DNA of 21,652 bases, from positions 1 to 21,652 of the IMG/VR virus record IMGVR_UViG_3300025168_000793. The stretch is one strand, 5' to 3'. The translations under genes were made by a program, and so were the position numbers. The notes beneath the pieces are model-generated. The model worked only from the letters and a program-made list of their open reading frames with translations, searched no databases and had not been told where the DNA came from. The stretch is from a virus. Below are positions 7,493 through 16,200 of the stretch, piece after piece; the stretch's first letter is position 1; each line of letters starts with the position of its first letter.

Positions 7493-8401
7493 ATGAATAA
7501 TGATATAGCAACAATAGATACAAATAACTTTGCTAGTATGTCACAATCAATGGGCATGACAGCAGATGTATCACAGAAGAAACAAACATCAACACTTAAT
7601 AGGTTAAAGATATCCCATTCACCTATTATGGGAGAAGTAGAAGTCAAAGGTAAGAAGACCCAAGCTGCACTTGTTAATAGTGGGGTATACAAACTAGATG
7701 ATCTAGTTAATGAGACTTCTTACTATGCTGAAAGCGTAAAGATTAGACCTTATGTTCAGAGATTTATGTATAAAAAATATGTAAAGCCTGATAATGAGAA
7801 TGGTTTTTATGTTAAAACAGTTATGTCTGAAAGTCTTAACTCTGACTTGAAAGATAATATGGGTGGCTTTAACTGTGGCAAACCTGCTGGTTTTATTAAA
7901 GATTATAATGCGTTACCTGAAAAAACAAAGCAGTTAATTAAGGGCATAAAAAGAGTTCGTGCTATACTTGGTACTGTCGTTCTAGTTAATCCTGTAGATG
8001 CTAATGGGGATGAAGTAACAGTAGAAAAAGATATACCTTTTATTTGGGAAATAGATAACAGAGATGCTTTTAAAATAATGGGAGCACCTATTGCTAAAAT
8101 GCATGGATGGCAACACATATTACCACAACATTATATAGAGTGTGGTACTGAAGAAAAGAGTCTTCCTAATGGTAATTCTTTCTATCTACCTACAGCCGAA
8201 GTAGAGAGAGATGTTATTGAAATAGGAGACAAAGAGCATGTAATATTTGATGACTTCATACAGTGGATTAAAAATTATAATGTCTACATATTTAATACTT
8301 GGACAGATAAGCGTGGTTCAGAGAATGATATTACAGAAGACGAAGCAGATATTATTAACGACTTTGTAGATGTAGAGTTGGAAACAGATGCTAAAAAATA
8401 A
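7493..8401 (+). CDS. Putative single-stranded DNA-binding protein
   Basis: A 302-residue soluble protein that I do not recognise directly by motif. The idea of an ssDNA-binding protein rests on context and composition. It follows DNA polymerase and precedes exonuclease and endonuclease I, the neighbourhood in which T7-like phages keep their ssDNA-binding protein. It also ends in a strongly acidic tail (DITEDEADIINDFVDVELETD, roughly the last 25 residues), a usual feature of phage and bacterial SSBs that contacts partner enzymes. The middle holds mixed beta-like segments (ILGTVVLVNPVDANGDEV; KDIPFIWEID). It is larger than T7 gp2.5 (232 residues). It overlaps the next gene by 14 bp. Function confidence is moderate; the gene itself is certain. 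Confidence 0.6.
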   Translation: MNNDIATIDTNNFASMSQSMGMTADVSQKKQTSTLNRLKISHSPIMGEVEVKGKKTQAALVNSGVYKLDDLVNETSYYAESVKIRPYVQRFMYKKYVKPDNENGFYVKTVMSESLNSDLKDNMGGFNCGKPAGFIKDYNALPEKTKQLIKGIKRVRAILGTVVLVNPVDANGDEVTVEKDIPFIWEIDNRDAFKIMGAPIAKMHGWQHILPQHYIECGTEEKSLPNGNSFYLPTAEVERDVIEIGDKEHVIFDDFIQWIKNYNVYIFNTWTDKRGSENDITEDEADIINDFVDVELETDAKK

Positions 8402-9137
8402 TTCTTTTAAGACACACAATATCAATTACTTGTCACCTAGCAGTATTAATACCTACATAAGCGATGTGCCTATGTGGGTAGCTAGGTACTTGTTTGGTAT
8501 AAAATCAGGTAGTGGGGCAGGTGCAATTAGAGGTATTGTACAAGAAGCTGTATTAGCTGAAAAGTATCAGACAGGAAAGTTTAACTTTAATTTATTAGAG
8601 ATGAAGTTTCTTAATATGTGTACAGAAGCCAAGATTGATTTAGAAGATGTTAAAGTACAAAAAGAGAAAAAATCACTAGAAAACTTTGGTAAAGTTATTG
8701 ATACTAATTTTGACTATAAAGATTTAGAAGACTACCAAGAAAAGGTAGAAGTACAATTAGAAGATATGCCTATACCTATTATGGGTTACATAGATTTTAG
8801 ATTTAAGGATAAGATAGTTGATTTAAAAACAACTACAAGAATGCTATCTCAACCAACTGAAGCACAGAAGAGACAGATGGCATTTTATTCTATGGCATAT
8901 CCTGATAATAGTGTAGATTTATTTTTCGCTTCACCGAAAGATTATAAAAAGTTTACATTAAATAACTTATCTGTACACAAGAAGCAACTTAAACAAGTAG
9001 CCTTTAGTATACAGAAGTTCTTGTCTATTAGTGATGATAAGCATGAGTTAGCTTCTCTAGTATACCCAAACTTTGATTCATGGACTTGGGGTGGCAGGTT
9101 AAAAGCAGAAGCAAAAAAGATATGGGCAGACGTATAA
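8388..9137 (+). CDS. PD-(D/E)XK exonuclease (RecB/Cas4-like fold)
   Basis: A 249-residue nuclease of the PD-(D/E)XK superfamily, probably the 5'-3' exonuclease used in recombination and host-DNA recycling, replacing T7 gp6 in role. The N-terminus has the LSPSSINTYI and WVARYLFGIK pattern typical of the family, then RGIVQEAVL. The catalytic core is GYIDFRF with Asp136, then Asp145-Leu-Lys147 (VDLKTTT), followed by the QKRQMAFYSMA helix with its Gln and Tyr. The gene starts inside the preceding one and its TAA overlaps the ATG of endonuclease I. The start at 8388 has only a weak GGAAA site, so coupling with the upstream gene is likely. Confidence 0.85.
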   Translation: MLKNNSFKTHNINYLSPSSINTYISDVPMWVARYLFGIKSGSGAGAIRGIVQEAVLAEKYQTGKFNFNLLEMKFLNMCTEAKIDLEDVKVQKEKKSLENFGKVIDTNFDYKDLEDYQEKVEVQLEDMPIPIMGYIDFRFKDKIVDLKTTTRMLSQPTEAQKRQMAFYSMAYPDNSVDLFFASPKDYKKFTLNNLSVHKKQLKQVAFSIQKFLSISDDKHELASLVYPNFDSWTWGGRLKAEAKKIWADV

Positions 9138-9586
9138 TGTCAGCGTATAGTGCTACACAAATGGCAAGAAAGAATGGGTATAGGAGTGGTTTAGAGGATA
9201 CTGTAGCCAACTACTTAAAAGAGCATAAGGTAAAATTTCTTTATGAGAAAGTTAAGATAGAGTGGGAAGACCTTGCATATCGCACCTATACCCCTGACTT
9301 TGTTTTAAATAATAATATTATTATAGAAACTAAAGGTAGATTTATAGCATCAGACAGAAGAAAACATATTGCTATAAAGAAACAACACCCTGAATTAGAT
9401 ATAAGATTTGTATTTACAAACAGTAAAACAAAACTACGCAAGGGTGCTAAATCATCTTATGGCGAATGGTGCATTAAGTATGGGTTTAGATATTACGATA
9501 GAGTTATACCTGAAGATTGGTTGAAAGAAAAGAAAAAGAAAACTAAAATAGATAAATTTATAGCCTATAAAGGAAAAAGAAAATGA
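9137..9586 (+). CDS. Endonuclease I, T7 gp3-type Holliday junction resolvase
   Basis: A 149-residue endonuclease that cuts branched DNA such as Holliday junctions. It matches T7 endonuclease I in length (149) and in the placing of its active-site residues: Glu20 (YRSGLED), Glu37, Asp54 (YTPDF), Glu64 and Lys66 (IIIETKG), against 20, 35, 55, 65 and 67 in T7. Further family features are the DRRKHIAIKKQHPELDIRF stretch and the KGAKSSYGEWCIKYGF segment. The ATG at 9137 shares a base with the stop of the exonuclease gene; in-frame ATGs at 9080 and 9122 would extend the protein into that gene and give a longer N-terminus than the family shows. The C-terminus is strongly basic (EKKKKTKIDK). Confidence 0.93.
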   Translation: MSAYSATQMARKNGYRSGLEDTVANYLKEHKVKFLYEKVKIEWEDLAYRTYTPDFVLNNNIIIETKGRFIASDRRKHIAIKKQHPELDIRFVFTNSKTKLRKGAKSSYGEWCIKYGFRYYDRVIPEDWLKEKKKKTKIDKFIAYKGKRK

Positions 9587-9939
9587 CACCTGAAATGCAA
9601 CCTGAAGACTTTATAATACAAGTTAAACCTTTTATAGACCCTAAAACAAATCAATGGACAGGGGTTGTCAGTTTAAATATTATATCGTCTGACCATAGTC
9701 CTTTAAACAACGATGATATGGACAGCTTATGGCACATCTGTAAAATGATGTGCAGTACATTGCCTTTAATAGAAGAGGATAAAGAATTTGCTAGTATGTT
9801 AGATATGATTGCTAGAGAACATTCCGATGATATGTATTTAAATAGTAATGAAAATAATAAAAACCCATTGACATCTGTAGAAAAAGATGGTAATGTAATA
9901 AAACTTAATTTTAAATCAAACACAAAGGGGAATGCATAA
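9583..9939 (+). CDS. Hypothetical protein, 118 aa
   Basis: I do not recognise this gene. It encodes a mildly acidic 118-residue protein. The first half has alternating hydrophobic residues suggesting beta strands (FIIQVKPFID; GVVSLNIIS). A helical segment follows (DDMDSLWHICKMMC and ASMLDMIAREH), and the tail is Asn/Lys-rich. It overlaps the endonuclease stop (ATGA) and directly precedes the DUF3310 gene, so it belongs to the replication message. No domain can be assigned. Confidence 0.7.
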   Translation: MTPEMQPEDFIIQVKPFIDPKTNQWTGVVSLNIISSDHSPLNNDDMDSLWHICKMMCSTLPLIEEDKEFASMLDMIAREHSDDMYLNSNENNKNPLTSVEKDGNVIKLNFKSNTKGNA

Positions 9940-10221
9940 ATGGGTGCTAGTATAAAAGAAATGGTTGAATTTGAAGATGATAAAACTATGCAAAATAGAG
10001 AGTTAGTTAATGATATGGTTAATCATCCACCACATTACAATCAACGCAGTATCGAATGTATTGATGCAATAGAAGCTGCAACAGATTTAGGTTTTGAATA
10101 TTATCTACAAGGAAATATAATAAAGTACATGTGGAGATATAAATATAAAAATGGTATAGAAGATTTAAACAAAGCTAAATGGTATTTAGACAAACTAATA
10201 GAGATTAAAAATGCAGATTAA
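9940..10221 (+). CDS. DUF3310 family protein
   Basis: A 93-residue protein with the clear DUF3310 signature widespread in phages: VNHPPHYN at about residues 27-34, IECIDAIEA, then GNIIKYMWRYKYKNGIEDLNKAKWYLDKLI to near the end. The biochemical role of the family is not settled. Phage annotations sometimes call it a nucleotide kinase, which nothing seen here supports: there is no P-loop. The first about 25 residues are an acidic extension before the domain. It begins right after the preceding stop (TAAATG), with AAAGGGG at 9924-9930 as ribosome site, and its end overlaps the next small gene by 11 bp. Confidence 0.9.
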   Translation: MGASIKEMVEFEDDKTMQNRELVNDMVNHPPHYNQRSIECIDAIEAATDLGFEYYLQGNIIKYMWRYKYKNGIEDLNKAKWYLDKLIEIKNAD

Positions 10222-10390
10222 AGTTAAAGTATTTATGGAATTACAATTAGACTCTGATGAGTATACCATGCCATCAGATGGTGATGTGACAGAAGAACTA
10301 TCCGATTCTATAAGAGAGTATGTACATGAGATAGATGGTTTAAAAGTTGCAAATTTGCGTGTAGTACAGAGGAGAGAAGAACATGAATAG
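10211..10390 (+). CDS. Small conserved-looking phage protein, 59 aa
   Basis: A short gene of 59 codons between the DUF3310 and reductase genes. The product begins MQIKVKVFMELQLDSDEYT, continues with MPSDGDVTEELSDSIREY and ends with LKVANLRVVQRREEHE. The pattern is strand, acidic loop, helix, strand, as in a small alpha/beta fold. It starts within the end of the DUF3310 gene (11-bp overlap) and its stop TAG (10388-10390) overlaps the start of the ribonucleotide reductase by 8 bp, so both ends fit the chained-gene layout. I recall similar short proteins next to this position in marine podophages, but no function is known to me. Confidence 0.72.
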   Translation: MQIKVKVFMELQLDSDEYTMPSDGDVTEELSDSIREYVHEIDGLKVANLRVVQRREEHE

Positions 10391-12314
10391 TGTATCATTA
10401 CCATCAGATTATCAAACATTTATAGCCTTATCTAGATATGCTAGATGGCTTCCTGAAGAAAACAGAAGAGAAGAGTGGTCTGAAACAGTAGATAGATATC
10501 TTAATAATATGGGCAAACACCTAAAAGAAAAATACAATTATGACTTGACATTAGAAATGCATGATAGTTTATTTTCGCATATTACAGGTCTAGATATTAT
10601 GCCTAGTATGAGAGCATTAATGACATCGGGTATAGCACTTGATAGATGTCACGTAGCAGGATACAACTGTTCATATGTACCTGTCGATAGCCCACGTTCT
10701 TTTGATGAGACTATGTATATATTGATGTGTGGAACAGGTGTAGGTTTTTCTGTTGAAAGAGCAAACGTAGATAAACTACCTATAATTAATGAACACTTTG
10801 AAGATAGTGAGACTGTTATAAAAGTAGGAGATTCAAGACAAGGTTGGGCAAAAGCATTAAGAGAATTAATTGCTATGTTATATGCAGGACAAGTTCCTAA
10901 ATGGGACGTATCAGAAGTTAGACCTGCAGGTGCACGATTAAAAACATTTGGTGGTAGGGCATCAGGACCTGCACCATTAGTAGAGTTATTTGAGTTTTGT
11001 ATTGAGATGTTTAAAGGGGGAGCAGGTAGAAGATTATACCCTATAGAATGTCACGATATAATGTGTAAGATTGGTGAGGTAGTAGTCGTTGGTGGGGTAA
11101 GGCGATCTGCCCTCATCAGTCTTTCAAACTTAGGTGATGACCAAATGAGACATGCTAAGTCAGGTCAATGGTGGGAGAATGAAGGACAACGAGCACTAGC
11201 CAATAATAGTGTAGCGTATAAAGGTAAAGTACAAATGGAAACCTTTATGCGTGAGTGGCTATCCCTTGTAGAAAGTAAGTCAGGGGAACGTGGTATCTTT
11301 AATCGTAAGTCTGCCATTGAACAGGCAGGTAGGAATGGCAGAAGAAAGTCTGATTATTTATTTGGTTGTAACCCATGTAGTGAGATTATACTACGACCAT
11401 ACCAATTCTGCAATCTATCTGAAGTAGTTGTTAGAGAGAATGATGATTTAGAAATACTAAAACATAAAGTTACAATGGCTACAATACTAGGTACATTCCA
11501 ATCTACTCTTACAGATTTTAAATACTTACGTAAAGTATGGAAAGATAATACAGAAGAAGAAAGGTTGTTAGGTGTATCTCTTACAGGTATTATGGATAAT
11601 GAATTACTTAATGGAGGATCGGATGATTTAGATTATATTCTAACAATATTAAAGGAGACAGCAATTGCAGTTAATAAAAATTATGCAGAACAAATTGGTA
11701 TACCACAATCAACTGCCATCACTTGTGTCAAACCAAGTGGCACTGTTTCTCAACTCGTGGATAGTGCAAGTGGCATACATGCTAGACATAGCAACTATTA
11801 TATTCGCACTGTCCGTGGTGACAATAAAGACCCACTAACAGAGTTTATGATTGCTAGTGGTATACCTAGTGAACCTGATGTAATGAAACCTGAAAGCACT
11901 ACAGTATTTAGCTTTCCTATGAAATCACCTGAAGGTGCTATCACTAGAAACGAAATGTCTGCACTAGAACAATTGGAATTGTGGTTACAATATCAAAGAC
12001 ATTGGTGTGAACATAAACCATCTGTAACTATCACAGTTCGTGAAGAGGAATGGATGGAAGTAGGTGCATGGGTGTATAAACATTTTGATGAAGTGTCAGG
12101 AATTAGTTTCCTACCACACAGCGATCATAGTTATGCACAAGCACCTTATCAAGATATTACTGAAAAGGAGTATCAAAAACTACAAGAACAAATGCCTAGC
12201 ACTATAGATTGGTCTTTATTACAGAATTATGAGAAAGAAGACACAACAACAGGCTCAAAAGAGTTAGCCTGTAGTGCTGGAGTTTGCGAAGTCGTTGATA
12301 TACAGGCTTCATAA
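10383..12314 (+). CDS. nrdJ: Adenosylcobalamin-dependent (class II) ribonucleotide reductase
   Basis: Monomeric B12-dependent ribonucleotide reductase of 643 residues, making deoxyribonucleotides for phage DNA synthesis. The active-site residues can be aligned with Lactobacillus leichmannii RTPR: Cys96 (NCSYV) for Cys119; Cys332, Glu334 and Cys343 (NPCSE ... FCNL) for Cys408, Glu410 and Cys419 with identical spacing; and a C-terminal redox pair Cys630/Cys635 (CSAGVC) with the spacing of Cys731/Cys736. Other family segments include MCGTGVGFSVER, VRRSALISLSN and TCVKPSGTVSQLVDSASGIH. It is about 100 residues shorter than the Lactobacillus enzyme. No separate small subunit is needed, and it should work with or without oxygen, but it requires cobalamin made or imported by the host. 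GAGGAGAGAAG-like purines at about 10370-10380 provide the ribosome site. Confidence 0.95.
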   Translation: MNSVSLPSDYQTFIALSRYARWLPEENRREEWSETVDRYLNNMGKHLKEKYNYDLTLEMHDSLFSHITGLDIMPSMRALMTSGIALDRCHVAGYNCSYVPVDSPRSFDETMYILMCGTGVGFSVERANVDKLPIINEHFEDSETVIKVGDSRQGWAKALRELIAMLYAGQVPKWDVSEVRPAGARLKTFGGRASGPAPLVELFEFCIEMFKGGAGRRLYPIECHDIMCKIGEVVVVGGVRRSALISLSNLGDDQMRHAKSGQWWENEGQRALANNSVAYKGKVQMETFMREWLSLVESKSGERGIFNRKSAIEQAGRNGRRKSDYLFGCNPCSEIILRPYQFCNLSEVVVRENDDLEILKHKVTMATILGTFQSTLTDFKYLRKVWKDNTEEERLLGVSLTGIMDNELLNGGSDDLDYILTILKETAIAVNKNYAEQIGIPQSTAITCVKPSGTVSQLVDSASGIHARHSNYYIRTVRGDNKDPLTEFMIASGIPSEPDVMKPESTTVFSFPMKSPEGAITRNEMSALEQLELWLQYQRHWCEHKPSVTITVREEEWMEVGAWVYKHFDEVSGISFLPHSDHSYAQAPYQDITEKEYQKLQEQMPSTIDWSLLQNYEKEDTTTGSKELACSAGVCEVVDIQAS

Positions 12315-12330
12315 TCAGGTACTAGAACTA

Positions 12331-12356
12331 TCGGAGGGTGTGTTTCACCCCTCTGA
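12331..12356 (+). terminator. Stem-loop after the reductase gene, possible weak terminator
   Basis: TCGGAGGGTG (12331-12340) pairs with CACCCCTCTGA (12346-12356) around the loop TGTTT. This gives about ten pairs, including one G-U pair, with one bulged C. It lies in the 84-bp gap between the reductase stop and the next gene, the largest gap in the window and its most GC-rich short stretch. The run after it (CGGTCTTT) is too poor in T for a strong intrinsic terminator, so it may only attenuate transcription or protect a 3' end after RNA processing. Confidence 0.45.
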
Positions 12357-12398
12357 CGGTCTTTACATAAAGAAAATATTTTTAAAAAGGAGAAAATT

Positions 12399-12650
12399 AT
12401 GAGAGAATTACTAATTGGGGCATCAAGAACCTACTATGTTGGCTTAATTAACAAACATATAGCAAATGTAGAAGTTCTACTTACAAATCCTACAGGTATA
12501 GGAGAGCATCACGATATTCAGGCTTCTATAGAAGAAGAGCTTGGTAAGATTGCAGACTACAATGATAAGTTAGAGATGCTTATTAAATATTTTACTAAAC
12601 CTCAAGCAGAAGAACCTAAAGAGGGAAAGAAAGATAATGCAAAATCGTAG
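12399..12650 (+). CDS. Conserved marine-phage protein, 83 aa
   Basis: An 83-residue protein beginning MRELLIGASRTYYVGLINKH, followed by ANVEVLLTNPTGIGEHHD and a helical half ending in a charged, lysine-rich tail. I recall close relatives in marine phages, usually near structural or late genes, but not a function. It has a very good ribosome site (AAAAAGGAGA, just before 12399) after the hairpin-containing gap, so it may head its own small group with the two genes after it. It overlaps the next gene by 14 bp. Confidence 0.8.
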   Translation: MRELLIGASRTYYVGLINKHIANVEVLLTNPTGIGEHHDIQASIEEELGKIADYNDKLEMLIKYFTKPQAEEPKEGKKDNAKS

Positions 12651-12870
12651 ACAAAGATATGGTTTAAAAAAATATGATGCGCCTTTGCGTATTCAATACG
12701 ACAAGGGTGCGTTTGCATTTAAAAGAGGTACAAATAAAAGTCCGTATCACTTTAATACAATGCAACATCGTGAGTGGCAAAGAGGATATAACTTTGCATA
12801 CTTTGCTAACTTAAAGAAAGTAACTGAATATGAATCTAGAAACAGAGGTAAAAGAGTACATGGAAAATAA
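12637..12870 (+). CDS. Small basic phage protein, 77 aa, RMF-like pattern
   Basis: A 77-residue, strongly basic protein rich in Arg, Lys, Tyr and Phe. The central part, FKRGTNKSPYHFNTMQ followed by REWQRGYNFAYF, resembles the pattern of ribosome modulation factor (Gly, then C/S-P-Y, then an Arg-x-x-Trp-x-x-Gly-aromatic turn). The resemblance is weak and could be chance. No membrane segment or cysteine is present, which argues against a metal site. The gene overlaps both neighbours (14 bp with the 83-aa gene, 11 bp with MazG). A nucleic-acid or ribosome-binding role is plausible from charge alone. Confidence 0.72.
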   Translation: MQNRRQRYGLKKYDAPLRIQYDKGAFAFKRGTNKSPYHFNTMQHREWQRGYNFAYFANLKKVTEYESRNRGKRVHGK

Positions 12871-13201
12871 AGATAAAAGTATTATAACTGCAACAGCTTA
12901 TCAGGAACAAGCTAAAACTACAGCTATATTTCCTGCAGATCATGCATTGGAATATTTAACTTTAGGGTTGGTAGGGGAAGCAGGAGAAGTTGCGAATAAG
13001 ATTAAAAAGATATTTCGTGATAAAAAAATATTTAAAGCAGATGTTGAGGTAGCTGACGAAATAGGGGATGTGCTTTGGTACTGTGCTATGTTAGCTGATT
13101 ACCTTGATGTAGACTTGGGTAAGATAATGGAAAACAATTTAGAGAAGTTAAGCTCAAGAAAGAAACGTGGAACACTTGGGGGAAGTGGTGACCGTAGGTA
13201 G
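12860..13201 (+). CDS. mazG: MazG-like nucleotide pyrophosphohydrolase
   Basis: A 113-residue all-alpha NTP pyrophosphatase of the MazG family, which cleaves nucleoside triphosphates to monophosphates and may tune (d)NTP or alarmone levels during infection. The metal-binding signature is present: Glu40-x2-Glu43 in LVGEAGEV and Glu67-x2-Asp70 in DEIGDVLWY, followed by the helix LGKIMENNLEKLSSRKKRG and a GSGD end. The ATG at 12860 is preferred, with an AGAGGT ribosome site about ten bases before it; an in-frame ATG at 12830 would add ten residues and lie deeper in the preceding gene without a ribosome site. It is the last gene of the rightward block. Its TAG is one base from the stop of the opposing gene. 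Confidence 0.9.
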   Translation: MENKDKSIITATAYQEQAKTTAIFPADHALEYLTLGLVGEAGEVANKIKKIFRDKKIFKADVEVADEIGDVLWYCAMLADYLDVDLGKIMENNLEKLSSRKKRGTLGGSGDRR

Positions 13202-13202
13202 G

Positions 13203-16200
13203 CTATCGTATTTCTTTAACTATACTTAATAATTTGCTCATGTCTTCTATATCAGTTGACTTGGGCATTCTTTTATATTCGTCTTCAAAAAAAGACACTG
13301 CTAAAGCATGGTTCTCTTTTGTATAGGAATCCCATTTCATTAATTGCGATGTAGATAATAAACTTCTATTCCATTCATCATCCGACATATCCACAGGTTT
13401 TTTTATAAGACCTAGTAAATCAGATTTAGAGTTTGCTATTTTTATTTTATGTTTCGCTATACTTTTTTTAAGTTCATTTTTTATAAACAAAGTTATATAT
13501 CTATCTGATTTACCTTCTTTCTTAAATCTTTTTTCTAGCTTCATATATTCATCTACTTCCATAGGTAATATATCATTTAGTATATCGTTTATAATAACAT
13601 TTACTTCAGGAGAAGGAGTGTTACCAGAGAGTTCATAATCGTTAAAACCTAATCTTTTTAAAAAATCTTTTTGGGGGCTTTCTAAATTTGATAGTGTCAT
13701 ACCACCAAATAATCTTAATAATGCACCTTTTCTAATTTGTTGACCTTCTTCCATAGGGGATATCTTATCTAATAGCTTTTCTTCATCAGATGGCATTATT
13801 AATCCTCTAGCTTTAAAGGGTCTAAAAAAACCATCCTTAAAACCACCACCTGCTACGTCTGTTTCTTTTCTAGCTGTTGTTCGTACTCCTATACCCCTTT
13901 GTAAATCTACTGCCATAGTAAACGGCTGAAAATATGTTGTGGCTAGATTACCAACAGACTGACCAATTAGTTTCCTACCTTCATTTTCGTCTAACGAATT
14001 TGAAGCTGAAACTGCTTTTGAAAAACCAAAAAGTATATCTCCACCAAACATTCCCGGTCTAAAATTTGTTCCTGTAAATACTTTAGCAACCCCCTTAAAG
14101 CCACCCTGCGATTTAAACCAAAGGTCAAATGTACCTTTTCTTTTTTGCTTTATAGCTTCTCCAACCCACAAAAACTGTGCCATAGGAAAATTTGCAGTAA
14201 TGTCTATTAAAGATTTTCCTACTTTCATTTTAAAATATTCAGCAGGTGCATATAAAGACTCTCTATATTGATATGCAGCTCCTGCTGTAACTAAACCTAC
14301 GATATTTCTAGAAACCATAGTAGCATTATACTTTGTTTTATTACCTAAAACCATTCTATTTATAACGGCAGCGCCACTTCCTGCTGCATATTGCCCTAAT
14401 AACTCCATAGAACTTATCATAAATCTTGGGAAAGCAATTGGTATAGTACCACCCGGAAAATTATTTATAGTGTTTACTATATTTCTACCCATCTTTGTTC
14501 TAGGAGAAGAAGCATAAGTTAGTTCTAGAGATTTTTGTACTGCATCATCCACAATATTTAGTATGCTGTCTGCATTTTTTGGTTTAAGGTTTGGTGCATC
14601 ATTAATAATATCTCTCATCTTACCATTTTTTAATGCTTCATGTAAATCCATTCCCCATTCTCTGCGAAGAAGTCTTTGCATTTCCCCCATAAAAACTGCT
14701 CTACGCATTACGAATTCTTGCATTCTATTGGGGCTATTTAATAAATCAACTACATCTTCCATAGCTGTCATTGTATTATCCATAAGTTTTCCAAACTTTT
14801 TAGTTCCCGGAATACGTAGCAAACTAAAATCCATCTTACCTTTTCCCTGACCTAATCTTATTTCATTTACTTGATTATAAAATCTATTTATTTGGTCATC
14901 AAACTCTGGGTTTTCTAATATAAAATCTGTAAAATTCTTTGCTCTCCTTTGGTCATCAAACATGTACTTTAAATGTCTAAAACTATCTTGCCAATCTCTT
15001 TCAGTAAAAACAGTTCTAGCAGCTTTTTGGTATTCACCACTTGCTATTCTTAAAGATACAGTTTCAAATAAATTTACAAATCCTTCTGCTGGATTTCTTA
15101 TCATACCTGAATAAAGATTACGCATGGCTGTTCCTATTGTACCAACAAGACCCCCTCTACGAATATTTTCTGCTCTTTTCCAAGCCATTCCAAATGCACT
15201 ATCCATTTGTCTAGCTTTTTTTTCAGCTAAATCCCTAGCAGCACTCATAGGTCTAACACGTTTTAATTGAGATAGTTTATTTAACACTTTACCTGCTTTA
15301 GAACCAGAACCAACTACCATTAAAATATAATCCTCATAAGATACATTATATTTTGCTAATAATTCCATTAGCTCATCGTCTGCAAGAAGGTCTTTTTCAA
15401 CAGTCAATTTAAATATATTGTCAATTACTTTTCCATCTTTAAAAGCATCTTTATTTTTATCTTTAAGTTCTGATGCAATAGCAACTAGTTTATTAAATTT
15501 GTCTGGATTTAATATCGGCGATAGTAAATTATCCTCGCTTACATTTAAGCCTGTTACACCCTCTTCTATATCAACAGCATTTAACCTTTTAGGTGTGTCT
15601 GTTTGGGAATATAAAAGTTTCTGTGTCAGTCTTTCTTCAGGTGGTATTTCTAGTGCTTCTTTAGAAACATTTCTAGCTTTTTCATAGTCTATAACTTTTT
15701 TACCATTAACTATTCTAGATATAACTGTTGTTATATAACCACTTTCTTTTAAATGATTTTCAAATTCGTCTATCAAACCTGTTGCTATATCTTGATTTTC
15801 TGAAGCTACTTTTGATGCAGCATCTTTTCTAGCCTGTTCTACTGCGTTATTTATTCCTTTTACATTATATATATTTAGCCCTTCTTTCATCTCTAATTCA
15901 GCTAAATATTTTTCCTGTATAATATTGTCTAGGGCTTTCTCTGGTTTTTTTACAAGAGCTTTTACAGATTGCATACCAGCAATTTTAGCTGCTAACCCAC
16001 CTTCTGTTGACTCTATCATACCTATTAAATCAGAAGACATTTTTTTGCCACTTGTTGTAGGTGAAAATGGTAAAACATCTTTACCTGTAAAAGCAACACC
16101 AAACTTATCTAAAAATTTATATACATTAGAGTCTTCTGTAATACCGTCTTGGACAGCTTTGGTTAAACTTTCTGTCATCATTTCAACACCTTCTAAACCA

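Noticed and set aside
12357-12398. Possible promoter (TTTACA-like) after the hairpin
   Set aside because: No acceptable -10 box lies at the right distance; the region is simply A/T-rich before a strong ribosome site.
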